23,511 bases of DNA from CAZQLE01 sp964593905 (lineage in GTDB: Bacteria > Chloroflexota > Anaerolineae > Anaerolineales > Anaerolineaceae). The stretch is taken from positions 1 through 23,511 of the forward strand of contig CAZQLE010000039.1 of NCBI GenBank assembly GCA_964593905.1, in the 5' to 3' direction. The notes under the pieces were generated by a model. That model was not told the origin of the DNA and searched no databases. It saw only the letters and a program-made list of their open reading frames with translations. Shown piece after piece: positions 14,810 through 23,028 of the stretch (the first letter of the stretch is position 1; each line of letters starts with the position of its first letter). Made by a program: the position numbers and the translations under genes.

Positions 14810-17110
14810 CTAAACGCCCAGAATATTCCGTATTTTCGTTCGATAAACCACCCACCAGGTTTTAAACATGGCCTTCCACGCCAGCCGAACATCTCCGTTG
14901 CGCGGGCTGTACCGGTCGCGGTGATATTCTTCCACAAGAATGGATAACCAGGGAACCGTCTCAGGGAAATCAGTCATCAACCGTCCGGCGCGCTCTCGCC
15001 GGGTTGCACCCGGTTCAATATCCAGCTTCAAGAACGAGCACAACACATCGATCCCCTTAAAAACCTTGTCCATCGGGCTCAGGGCACTGTAATTTGCCCA
15101 GCCTTGCACCCAATTCGGTGCAGTCGAACCTCTGCGGTCCAGATATTTGACCACCCTGACAGGCAGCGAAAAACCGGCCAACAAATTGAATTTCCACAAA
15201 TACCAGCCCACCCCGGCGACCGCAGCCAGGCCGGCGGCAGAAACAGCAACCACAATCGGCAGATTCCCCCTCCCGGCGTCTCCTTCACCCAGATCCACTT
15301 CCTCATCAATATTTGGATCCTCATCGGCGTCGCTGCGGCTTTCGGCAGCATTGTCGGGCAAAGACGGCAAGGTCGAAAGCTGCTCGTCGCCCGTTAAAAG
15401 ATCATAGGGGTCCTGTGAAACGGTGGGCTCAAATGGAACCCAGCCATAACCGGGAAAGAACACCTCGGGCCAGGCATGGCTGTCTTTTAGTTGTACCGTA
15501 AATAAACCCTCTTCACTCAGATAACCCTGGGCATAACCCACTGCCAGACGGGCAGGAACGCCCAGCGAACGCAGCATGATCACCTCGGCCGTTGCATAAT
15601 AATTGCAATATCCGCGGCGGTAGTCAAACAAAAACCACTCCAAAACGTCGCTGTCTTCCGGCGGACTTGAAATTTCTTCTGCATACTCAATCGAGTCGCG
15701 CAGGTAGCGCGTAATGGCTGCCGTTTGATCATACGCGGTCAGCTCCTGGCCAGCCACCCGTTCAGCAAGCGCGGCCACCCGTTCAGACATTCCCTGCGGA
15801 AGTTGCAGATAACGGTCAAGCACCCATTGTGGATATTCGCTGCCGGCCTGGCGTAGTTGGCGAATGGTCGGCGAACTGACCGCGGCGGTAATCTCATAGG
15901 TTTCGCCCGCACTCAAAGACGGTTCAGCCAGCAACGCCGAAACCTCAAACCGTTCGGTTGTGCCCTCTTCAGCAATGATGCGCGCCGGGCGGCTGACCCG
16001 CACCGGCTGGCCCGGAACAAACAGGCTGCGCACCGCCGGAATGGTCAGATTGTATCTCAGGCTCACCCTGACCTGCCCGGCATATCGTTCAATATCCAGG
16101 GGCCAGGCTTCAGGTTTCACCAGGCCGATATCGGCCATCGTACTCTGCCAGCCGCTGTTGCTGTAAACATCAAAGGTTCTTGCCCGCCAGTAATACCGAA
16201 AACCCCGCGGCTGACGGATCGATGAATCCACGGTGAAGAGGATCTCATCACCCAGCTTTGTTCCGGTTCCAAGTTCAAGTTTATTTCCCGAAAGATCGTT
16301 CACAAAAGCCGTCTGGCTTCGCAGACCAGCCACCGCATGGTAAAACCGGTCGCGCAATTCTGCCCAGGTTTGCACGGCGCGCTGCTGGTCACTGGCATTG
16401 GGATGAATTACGTTAATCGCGTGCGGCAAATACCAGGCCACCACCAGAACGATCACCGCGCTGACCAACGCCCAGCGGCCCAGGGTTGAACCGGTTTCAT
16501 AATCGACCGGAATTTTTTGGTCATCCCAGTTGGAGCGGTTTTCAATAAAGTAGACCCGCACCACCAGAAACACCACTGCAAGCACAAACAAACCGGCATA
16601 TCGAAAGCGATAAGGGGTAAAGGGGCTGTTAAGATCGGTTACCATCATGGCAATACCCACCGCCAACACCCCGATCCAGGGGTTGCGGTAGCGTACCAGC
16701 CGATAGCCACCCACCAGCGCCGCCAGCCAGTAAATAAGCGACATGCTGAACAAAAAGAGAATCGTATCGTATACCGGCTCACCGGTAAACAGAATATCAA
16801 AAGCCTTGCCCAATCGCCCAACCACCTGGAGAATGCCCTCGCGCAAAGGCAAATCACCGCGCACGATCAGGGTCAACCGCCATAACAAAACCAGGACGGT
16901 ATACCCAACTCCCAGCAGGGCGACCTTGCCGCTTGAAAAATAGCTGTATCCCAGCGCCGCTCCAATTACCAGCCCCAGCAAGGCCGTGTAATTCATCAAA
17001 TCAAGAAAATCTGTCCAGCGGGTGGCCTGCAGCCGCCAGACAGCGCACCAGATGACAAGCAGCAGCGTCAATAAAGCTAACCAATCAATCCGATTTCTGG
17101 TTTGGGTCAT
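14810..17110 (-). CDS. TgpA-like transglutaminase-domain membrane protein
   Basis: The 766-residue protein starts with several membrane helices (about 8-190), then an extracytoplasmic region with a transglutaminase core. C502 (RRGYCNYYATAEVIMLRSLG) and H545 (KDSHAWPEVF) are present, and E561 in GWVPFEPT takes the usual third position. A helix at about 616-638 and a C-terminal cytoplasmic part follow, as in TgpA/DUF3488 proteins. Such proteins are thought to act on the cell surface; the reaction is unknown in most cases. An in-frame TTG at 17146 exists but lies in the promoter: TTGACG (17146-17141) and TACACT (17122-17117) put transcription start at the ATG at 17110. A second ATG is at 17113. 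Confidence 0.9.
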   Translation of the reverse strand: MTQTRNRIDWLALLTLLLVIWCAVWRLQATRWTDFLDLMNYTALLGLVIGAALGYSYFSSGKVALLGVGYTVLVLLWRLTLIVRGDLPLREGILQVVGRLGKAFDILFTGEPVYDTILFLFSMSLIYWLAALVGGYRLVRYRNPWIGVLAVGIAMMVTDLNSPFTPYRFRYAGLFVLAVVFLVVRVYFIENRSNWDDQKIPVDYETGSTLGRWALVSAVIVLVVAWYLPHAINVIHPNASDQQRAVQTWAELRDRFYHAVAGLRSQTAFVNDLSGNKLELGTGTKLGDEILFTVDSSIRQPRGFRYYWRARTFDVYSNSGWQSTMADIGLVKPEAWPLDIERYAGQVRVSLRYNLTIPAVRSLFVPGQPVRVSRPARIIAEEGTTERFEVSALLAEPSLSAGETYEITAAVSSPTIRQLRQAGSEYPQWVLDRYLQLPQGMSERVAALAERVAGQELTAYDQTAAITRYLRDSIEYAEEISSPPEDSDVLEWFLFDYRRGYCNYYATAEVIMLRSLGVPARLAVGYAQGYLSEEGLFTVQLKDSHAWPEVFFPGYGWVPFEPTVSQDPYDLLTGDEQLSTLPSLPDNAAESRSDADEDPNIDEEVDLGEGDAGRGNLPIVVAVSAAGLAAVAGVGWYLWKFNLLAGFSLPVRVVKYLDRRGSTAPNWVQGWANYSALSPMDKVFKGIDVLCSFLKLDIEPGATRRERAGRLMTDFPETVPWLSILVEEYHRDRYSPRNGDVRLAWKAMFKTWWVVYRTKIRNILGV

Positions 17111-17116
17111 CATCCC

Positions 17117-17146
17117 AGTGTACAATAACAACGTATTAACCGTCAA
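17117..17146 (-). promoter_or_regulatory. Promoter of the TgpA-like gene, leaderless geometry
   Basis: TTGACG and TACACT are separated by 18 bp on the minus strand. Six bases after TACACT comes the ATG at 17110, so the transcript should begin at or next to the start codon. The -10 box overlaps the divergent one used by the PAP2 gene. Confidence 0.6.
17121..17126 (+). promoter_or_regulatory. -10 box TACAAT for the PAP2 gene
   Basis: TACAAT on the plus strand shares its first two bases with the minus-strand -10 box through a TGTACA palindrome (17119-17124). It would start transcription near 17133, leaving a leader of about 32 nt that includes AGGAG before the ATG at 17165. No good -35 is seen. 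Confidence 0.45.
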
Positions 17147-17164
17147 TCATTCACAGGAGCAGGG

Positions 17165-18166
17165 ATGGAAAACTTATTGGCTTGCGAGATCCAGATCACG
17201 TTGTGGGTTCAATCTCTGGGGGGCTGGCTCGAACTGCCCATGCACGCCTTTTCCTGGTTGGGCTCTGAAAAGGCTTTTTTAATCCTGATGCCAACCCTGT
17301 ATTGGTGCGTGTCACCCACGGTCGGGTTTCGCGCCGGAATAATGCTTTTAATAACCAACACCTTTAACACCATTTTTAAGATCAGCTTCCATTCACCCCG
17401 TCCCTACTGGTTCGACCCTCAGGTATCGGCATTTGCACACGAGACTTCGTTTGGCCTGCCCTCAGGACATTCACAAACGGCGGCCAGTGTCTGGGGGCTA
17501 TTAAGCCAGTCGGTTAGGCAGCGCTGGCTGCAAATTGGCCTGCTGGCGACCGTTTTTCTGATCGGTCTCTCACGAATTTATCTGGGGGTGCACTTCACCC
17601 GCGATGTTTTGGTGGGATGGTTGATCGGGGCTATTCTGGTCTGGCTGTTTCTCAGGCTCGAAAAGCCGGTGACTGGCTGGTTCAACCGGGTGCCGCTGGC
17701 CTGGAGCTGGTTTATTCTGGGGGGCATCTCGCTGGTGATGGCAGGCAGTATCATGGGTGTCTCCAGCCTGGTCCAAAGTCGCTTCACTCTGCCGGCCGAT
17801 TGGGTCCAAAATGTCGCGCGGGTCGCACCCGGCTCAGAAATCCAGCCTTTTGGTTTTGATAACGGCTTTACCCTGGCCGGGACCTTTTTTGGCATGACTT
17901 CCGGTTATCTCTGGTTAATCCGTAATAAACGCCTGTTCACAGTTCGAGAAGCAAGCCTTTTCCCGCTCTTTTGCCTGATCACAGGAATTCTGGGCGTGAT
18001 GATTCTCTATGTCGGTCTGGGAGAGATCTTTCCCCGGGATGCAAATTGGATCAGTTATATTGCACGATATTTAAGGTATACTTTGATCGGATTATGGGTA
18101 TCGGCTGGCGCACCGCTTTTATTTCTGCGTCTTGGCTGGGTGAATTTATCAAAACAACAACAATAA
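17165..18166 (+). CDS. PAP2-superfamily membrane phosphatase
   Basis: The 333-residue polytopic protein has the three PAP2 motifs: K72-x6-R79-P80 (KISFHSPRP), S100-G101-H102 (PSGHS) and S136-R137-x5-H143-x3-D147 (SRIYLGVHFTRD). The family removes phosphate from lipid phosphates such as undecaprenyl pyrophosphate or phosphatidic acid at the outer face of the membrane. The chain runs on for about 150 residues beyond the core with extra helices, longer than plain PAP2 enzymes. AGGAG precedes the ATG by 7 nt. It is divergent from the TgpA-like gene with overlapping -10 boxes. A role in recycling lipid carriers for the surface polymers made nearby is possible but unproven. Confidence 0.92.
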   Translation: MENLLACEIQITLWVQSLGGWLELPMHAFSWLGSEKAFLILMPTLYWCVSPTVGFRAGIMLLITNTFNTIFKISFHSPRPYWFDPQVSAFAHETSFGLPSGHSQTAASVWGLLSQSVRQRWLQIGLLATVFLIGLSRIYLGVHFTRDVLVGWLIGAILVWLFLRLEKPVTGWFNRVPLAWSWFILGGISLVMAGSIMGVSSLVQSRFTLPADWVQNVARVAPGSEIQPFGFDNGFTLAGTFFGMTSGYLWLIRNKRLFTVREASLFPLFCLITGILGVMILYVGLGEIFPRDANWISYIARYLRYTLIGLWVSAGAPLLFLRLGWVNLSKQQQ

Positions 18167-18279
18167 AAGCGAACTACTCAATCAGGATGGGCGCTTATGC
18201 CCCTCAGCGTTGAGTTACAAGAATATTCCATTCTTTTTGTTTTTTTTTGACCCGATGGGTTACTGAAAGGGAGAACATC

Positions 18280-18495
18280 ATGCAGCGATTTGGCTATTTC
18301 ATTTTTGGGGCTGCTGTGGGCGGTTTACTGGGTTCTGCGCTGGCGCTGCTTTTTGCCCCGGCCTCCGGCCAGAAGTTCCGCCAGCAGATCAATGATTACA
18401 CCCAGGAAATCATTCTGGAAGTGAATCAGGCCGCAAAACAAAAGCGGGATGAACTGGAAAGCGAACTGACCTCACTGCGTTCAGCCGGCAACTAA
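18280..18495 (+). CDS. YtxH-like small membrane protein
   Basis: The 71-residue protein has one Gly/Ala-rich helix (about 5-24, ending in LLFAPASGQKFR) followed by a charged amphipathic helix, the usual YtxH/gas-vesicle-protein-like layout (LFAPxSGxKxR). The ATG at 18280 is preceded by AAAGGGAG; an upstream in-frame start at 18247 lies in a T-rich tract and lacks a ribosome site. Members of this family are linked to stress or envelope conditions, but their function is not defined. A strong terminator follows 17 bp after the stop. Confidence 0.85.
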   Translation: MQRFGYFIFGAAVGGLLGSALALLFAPASGQKFRQQINDYTQEIILEVNQAAKQKRDELESELTSLRSAGN

Positions 18496-18512
18496 AAATC
18501 TTTAAGAAACAA

Positions 18513-18551
18513 AAAAACTGCCCGATCATTTATGTTGATCGGGCAGTTTTT
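18513..18551. terminator. Strong bidirectional intrinsic terminator
   Basis: Perfect 16-bp arms (AAAAACTGCCCGATCA at 18513-18528 and its complement at 18536-18551) enclose a 7-nt loop. Each strand shows a GC stem followed by a run of Ts. It lies between the convergent YtxH-like and InhA-like protease genes and can end both transcripts. Confidence 0.93.
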
Positions 18552-18565
18552 GTTATCACCCTAAT

Positions 18566-20605
18566 TTACTCAATCTTAAAGCGATACCCGGCTTCCTGAC
18601 GGGTGAAACGGGTCACACCCGAAATTGCCAGGGTAATCTCTTCGGCATCATCAAAATTCAACGACAGACGAAAAGCATCGCCGGGCTGAATGGTGTAGGT
18701 TTGCACCACCGTTTCGCCCTGACCGGTTTTGGTGATGGTCGAAAGCCGGTAAATCTGCGGCAGCGCATTATGAATACGCACAAAGCCCTCGGCCAGCCAA
18801 CCGCCGTCGTCCTGCTCAAAATCGGTGGAGTAATCCAGCGCCGGGACGGACACATCATCCAGCAGCAAACCTTCACCGTTGACCGCAGCGTCCGTCACAT
18901 ATTCAAAACGAACCAGCACCTTTTTACCTGCATAGGCCGAAAGATCGACGGTTTCTTCAAACCAGCCTTCACTCACACCGTTATAACCCCAACCATAATT
19001 GTTGCCAGACGGGTTCTCATCCGTCCCGGAGGGAGTATTGAGAATTTGCCAGGTTGTGCCGCCATCCGCTGAGGCGGTGATATAAACATAATCGTAATCT
19101 TCTTCCAGATCATACCACATTGAGAAAGTCATATCGAGCGGGGCCGATTTGTCTGAAAAATCAAACTCGCGGGTCAAGCGCATATTCGACTCATCGCCCT
19201 TGTTGGTCCAGAAGGCATATTCCCCTGAATTGGCGCCTTCCGGCAAGACCCCCACGCTGGTCGATGTCTCCAGATTCAATTGATAGGTTCCACTTCCACA
19301 ATCCAGACGAATATAATCGACCCCATACTGCTTTACCGAGGCGCTTTCCCAATCAGAAGGACAGCGGTCGATCACCAGAGTGTCGGAGGTCTGCGGAGCA
19401 TCAGAATAGTTTTTATAACCATACCGCCCATCACCCACCTCGGAATCCTGCAGGTAGTTCGCCACCGTCCAGTCGACGAAAACGTCATCGGCTTTAATGG
19501 CCTGCCCGCTCACCAGATCCATAATACCCAGATCACGCAATACCGTATCCACGCTGTCCATGCCGTTGCCGGGGTCTTTCACCAGCGCCTGGGTGGCTTC
19601 ATCTCCAAAGCGGTCCAGAAAATAGGTTACAAACAGAAAACTGGAACCGTAGTGGGGCAAGGTCGCGCTTTTGTCATTGGGCCAATCGGTCAACTGAAGA
19701 TCTGGAGACATGGTATACAAATAATCTTTCTGGTCAACGTAATAGCCGTTGAGAAATGCAGCCAGTTCCGAGAAGCCTTCGTTCAACCAGGATTCTTCAT
19801 TGCGATCTTTATACCAGTGGATCATATGTTGAAATTCATGCGCCAACACCCCGTAGGTAAACGGTTCATCCAGAGTGATGGCATCTGCGTTCAGAATGAA
19901 CATTTCGTGACTGTTTGAGTAATCGTGCACTTCACCGGGGTAAGAATCGACCGACGAGAAATAACCCGCGATACGGTCACCCAACCCGGTGGTGTACAAA
20001 ATATACAGCCGCGGATCATCATCAATACCGGGCGAGTATTCACCGCCGAAAAATTCGCGATTGGTGGAATAAATTTCTTGATCAAATGCATCACCCAGCG
20101 CCTGCATATCGTTTTCGTCATAATCTACGCCGCGTTCGATAAAAAAGTAGGTGTTTTGACCCTTATATGCCAGCGCAGCCGTCACCTGAAAGTGTTCGTT
20201 TGTTTCGTCGTTGACCACCCAGAATTCACGTTCATCGTTCAAGGCCGGCTCGCCCTGAGGGTCCACCACCCTGGCCGGAATATCCTTTTTCCCATCCAAT
20301 CGCCGCGCTAGTTCGACAGGGTCATTAATGGGCACCAGGGCGTTCTGCAGGGTCTCCAATGTTTCTGTAGACACATCGCCGGTCGTCAGGGGCACCGGGG
20401 TAACCACAACCGGTTCTTCCCCCAATTGGTCCGGCGCCAGTTGAAAATCTTCTTCAGAGGAAAAATCGTTGTCCAGAGTGATGTTTTGTTCATCGGCAAC
20501 ATTCAAGAATAAAACGCCACCAGTAACGGCCGCAACTGTCGCCAGACAGCAGCAGCACAGGACAATCAATGCAATAACGACAATCAGAACCGTTTTATTG
20601 TTCAC
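18566..20605 (-). CDS. Membrane-anchored M6/InhA-like zinc metallopeptidase
   Basis: The 679-residue protein has an N-terminal helix (about 4-36) with four consecutive cysteines, then an acidic linker, a gluzincin domain with H256-E257-F-Q-H260 and NEGFSE (E276 the likely third zinc ligand), and a C-terminal region like the immune inhibitor A lectin/MAM module. That region has TTWQIL, SEGWFEETVDLSAYAGKKVLVRFEYVTD and LLLDDVSVP. The family degrades proteins outside the cell. The GTG start has GGAG 5 nt before it and overlaps the end of the polymerase-like gene by 11 bp, so it is the third gene of that operon. The helix could be a retained anchor or a signal peptide. The terminator at 18513-18551 follows. 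Confidence 0.88.
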   Translation of the reverse strand: MNNKTVLIVVIALIVLCCCCLATVAAVTGGVLFLNVADEQNITLDNDFSSEEDFQLAPDQLGEEPVVVTPVPLTTGDVSTETLETLQNALVPINDPVELARRLDGKKDIPARVVDPQGEPALNDEREFWVVNDETNEHFQVTAALAYKGQNTYFFIERGVDYDENDMQALGDAFDQEIYSTNREFFGGEYSPGIDDDPRLYILYTTGLGDRIAGYFSSVDSYPGEVHDYSNSHEMFILNADAITLDEPFTYGVLAHEFQHMIHWYKDRNEESWLNEGFSELAAFLNGYYVDQKDYLYTMSPDLQLTDWPNDKSATLPHYGSSFLFVTYFLDRFGDEATQALVKDPGNGMDSVDTVLRDLGIMDLVSGQAIKADDVFVDWTVANYLQDSEVGDGRYGYKNYSDAPQTSDTLVIDRCPSDWESASVKQYGVDYIRLDCGSGTYQLNLETSTSVGVLPEGANSGEYAFWTNKGDESNMRLTREFDFSDKSAPLDMTFSMWYDLEEDYDYVYITASADGGTTWQILNTPSGTDENPSGNNYGWGYNGVSEGWFEETVDLSAYAGKKVLVRFEYVTDAAVNGEGLLLDDVSVPALDYSTDFEQDDGGWLAEGFVRIHNALPQIYRLSTITKTGQGETVVQTYTIQPGDAFRLSLNFDDAEEITLAISGVTRFTRQEAGYRFKIE

Positions 20606-22067
20606 AGTGTCTCCAATCCATCATGACGGCAGCCGTGCACAACCCGACCGCTAACCAGATATAGGGCAGCGCAAAAGTATCCACGCTGAAACCCTCCAAT
20701 AAAAAGGCAATCAAAACAAACTGACCTGCCCAGGCAAACATTTGAGTCTGCCGTGAAGAAAATCGTTCGCCCAGCCGAAACGTCTTCCATAAAACCAGCA
20801 GCCAGCCGGCAAAAATACTAAACCCGACCAGGCCAGTCTCGGCCAGTATTCGGACCCAAATACTCTTGATATTTAATACCACATCCCAGCGATAAAGCAA
20901 ATTAAGAACTTCAACCTGTCTCAGCGCAAAACCATCCAACTGGCCCGGCAAAAAGAAACCGGCATGTCCCAACCCAACCCCCAGCAAAGGATACTGGTTA
21001 AATACGTTCCAACCGGCTTTCCAATAAACCATACGTGCCGAAAGGCTTAAACGTTCTGCCAAATACAGAATTGGGTCAGCCTGATTCTGCAAATCAAGCC
21101 TGAACAGATTTGCCATGCGGTGATCCAAACGGCTGAGCAGCAGCCCAACCCCCAGCAACACCAGCCCGGCCGCCGCAATCAAAATCAGCGCCATCCCGGC
21201 TGTAATCAACACCGATTTGACTTTTCTGGCAGAATTTCCACCCTGCCAGCGCTGCACAGATCGCGCCCTTAAACGGCCGGTGAAGCGCCACATCATGCGC
21301 ACCGCCAGATACCCCAGCGTGGTTAAAAAGGCCAGCAGCCCCACCCGTGAAAGGGTCAACACCAACACCAACACGCCGCCGGCCAGCAGCAGATCTTCGA
21401 AATGAAACGGCCCGAGTTTAAAACGGTGCACCGTGCTGCGCTTCCAGGCTGAGGCCAGCCAGAAAGGCAAATACAACATATTAAGCTGATGCGCCAGCCA
21501 GGAAGGCTCCAGCGCAAAAGCCACAAAGCGCTGACGAAACAGGGTGCCCACCGAATAAAACTCGTGAATGGTGCGCATCCATTGCGGGTAACGGTGCAAA
21601 CTATACCAGGCAACCGCCTGAGTCAGCGCCCATAACAAGATGACCAGCCCGCTCCAGTTGATCAATCGCAAAGTGAAAGACAGCCGGTCTTCATCCGCCG
21701 GCCAGGCCGCCGCTGCCAGATAAAAACCAACCCCCACCGCCAGGGTGACAAATGCAGATACAGCCTGGCGTAAAGGATCGGCGTTCTTATAGAGCGGAAT
21801 CGGCAAAAAATCACCCGCCGCGGTAGCCAGCACCCCCGCCAGCACAAAAGCCAGCAAAGGGATGACCTGCCGAGGCAGCCGCCCCCGTTTTAACAGATAG
21901 GGAACCAGCCAGATCAGCAAAAACACGGCCAACACAAGCCCCGCTGGTGCAGCCACCACATCCGAACCGGTCAGGCGCGCAACCAACGGCATACTGGTGA
22001 TCGGCAGCAGCAAGATCACCAGCCCCCACAACCAGCGCTGAAGACCACTCATCAGCCGGTTAACCAA
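20595..22067 (-). CDS. O-antigen polymerase/ligase-like (Wzy/WaaL) membrane protein
   Basis: The 490-residue protein has about 11-13 hydrophobic segments, a large central loop, LTLSRVGLLAFLTTLG (about 238-253) and NQYPLLGVGLGHAGFF (about 356-371), which are hallmarks of the O-antigen ligase/polymerase superfamily. Such proteins join or transfer polyprenyl-linked glycans outside the membrane. The start is a TTG with GAGGAG 6 nt before it; a later ATG (residue 6) has no such site. It overlaps the end of the Wzz-like gene by 8 bp and the start of the protease by 11 bp. No lipopolysaccharide genes are present, so polymerisation of an exopolysaccharide fits better than ligation to lipid A. Confidence 0.9.
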   Translation of the reverse strand: MVNRLMSGLQRWLWGLVILLLPITSMPLVARLTGSDVVAAPAGLVLAVFLLIWLVPYLLKRGRLPRQVIPLLAFVLAGVLATAAGDFLPIPLYKNADPLRQAVSAFVTLAVGVGFYLAAAAWPADEDRLSFTLRLINWSGLVILLWALTQAVAWYSLHRYPQWMRTIHEFYSVGTLFRQRFVAFALEPSWLAHQLNMLYLPFWLASAWKRSTVHRFKLGPFHFEDLLLAGGVLVLVLTLSRVGLLAFLTTLGYLAVRMMWRFTGRLRARSVQRWQGGNSARKVKSVLITAGMALILIAAAGLVLLGVGLLLSRLDHRMANLFRLDLQNQADPILYLAERLSLSARMVYWKAGWNVFNQYPLLGVGLGHAGFFLPGQLDGFALRQVEVLNLLYRWDVVLNIKSIWVRILAETGLVGFSIFAGWLLVLWKTFRLGERFSSRQTQMFAWAGQFVLIAFLLEGFSVDTFALPYIWLAVGLCTAAVMMDWRHCEQ

Positions 22068-22893
22068 GCTTTGCTCCTCGCCTGGAGAACCTCGGCAACC
22101 CGGCCGAAAGAGAAATAAACCCGATAACCAGCCCGATCAGAATACCCGCCAGAACAAGTATCGCCCGGCTGTTGCGCACCGGCTCAACCGCCGGCTGCGC
22201 CGGATCGCTCAGGGCATAGGTCATCGCGGTCGAAAGCCCATAAGCAGCGCTGCGCTCCCTTTCGGCGGCAGCGCTCAATTGTTCCAGCTCAGGTTGCAAA
22301 TCAGCCAGGCGGGTATAACCACACAAAGGCTGCCCCGGTTCAACCGCGGCCGCTTTCTCCAAACAACCGGCCAGCTCATCAGCTCTTTGCAGCAGTGTTT
22401 CAGCCATAACGGCATGCCGATAAGCCTCTTTCAGACGGTCAAAAGAACGCAGCGCCCAGATATTTGCCAGATCGGCCGCAATCTTCGGGTCGGTGTCGGT
22501 GACACGCAGCGTCCAGGTATACAGGCCGCGTTCCACCACGGCGATCTGACGAAATTCGGCCCCGTCCAACACATACCCTTGCAGCGCGGCGTCTTCGGCC
22601 GCGGCTGCAAATGTACCCGGCACGGTCATCAGGTCTTCGGCCGCCCCCAGAAGCTGATCGCGGGCAATATCATCCAGCGCGCCAGTGCGGTTAAAATCAA
22701 TTGCGGTGACAATTTTTGCTTCACCAGAGTAGATTGGTGGCTGCATAAAATTGATTAAAAGGCCCAGACCCGCGCCCAGAATGGCGGTCAGAACCAGCCA
22801 CCACCAGTGGCGAAGAAAAAAGCCCAGCTCGTCAAAAGGAGAAAAAAACTGGTCTGACTCTGTTTCAGATTGTTGTGGGGTTGAGAAAGACAT
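22060..22893 (-). CDS. Wzz-like polysaccharide chain-length regulator
   Basis: The 277-residue protein has the Wzz/PCP layout: a helix at about 31-52 followed by QPPIYSGEAKI, an extracytoplasmic domain with a helical middle part (about 55-240), and a second helix at about 244-265 close to the C-terminus. The tail lacks a Tyr-kinase domain. Two cysteines lie in the middle part (AGCLEK and PLCGYTR) and could form a disulphide. Such proteins set the length of Wzy-made polymers, which fits the polymerase-like gene that overlaps its stop by 8 bp. The ATG lies exactly 6 nt after a TATAAT with no Shine-Dalgarno site, so a leaderless transcript is likely. Confidence 0.88.
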   Translation of the reverse strand: MSFSTPQQSETESDQFFSPFDELGFFLRHWWWLVLTAILGAGLGLLINFMQPPIYSGEAKIVTAIDFNRTGALDDIARDQLLGAAEDLMTVPGTFAAAAEDAALQGYVLDGAEFRQIAVVERGLYTWTLRVTDTDPKIAADLANIWALRSFDRLKEAYRHAVMAETLLQRADELAGCLEKAAAVEPGQPLCGYTRLADLQPELEQLSAAAERERSAAYGLSTAMTYALSDPAQPAVEPVRNSRAILVLAGILIGLVIGFISLSAGLPRFSRRGAKLG

Positions 22894-22899
22894 AGAACA

Positions 22900-22905
22900 A
22901 TTATA
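22900..22905 (-). promoter_or_regulatory. -10 box TATAAT of the wzz-wzy-protease operon, leaderless geometry
   Basis: On the minus strand TATAAT is followed by TGTTCT and then the ATG at 22893, placing the expected first base on the start codon. No clear -35 was found 16-18 bp upstream. Confidence 0.6.
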
Positions 22906-22980
22906 ACGTACGTCCAGAAATGAACTGTTTAAATAGAGCGAAGGAATGCACCTGCAAGATGCAATTCCCTTGGGATAGAA

Positions 22981-23015
22981 ATATCCCCGGCAGCATCAAA
23001 AACTGCCGGGGATAT
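22981..23015 (-). terminator. 13-bp perfect hairpin after the secreted-protein gene
   Basis: Arms ATATCCCCGGCAG (22981-22993) and CTGCCGGGGATAT (23003-23015) pair without mismatch around a 9-nt loop that is T-rich on the minus strand. The stem begins 13 bp after the stop of the minus-strand gene. The trailing U-run is short (ATTTCTAT), so termination may be modest. Confidence 0.65.
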
Positions 23016-23028
23016 CCGTTAATAAAAA

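Noticed and set aside
18167..18250. Possible terminator after the PAP2 gene (ACTCAA/TTGAGT arms at 18176-18215, then a T-rich tract at 18231-18248)
   Set aside because: The T-rich tract is 15 bp from the stem and the inner pairing is weak, so it is not called as a terminator.
19280..19918. 212-codon plus-strand frame opposite the InhA-like protease
   Set aside because: It overlaps the conserved HExxH domain in antisense, lacks a ribosome site and shows no recognisable motif.
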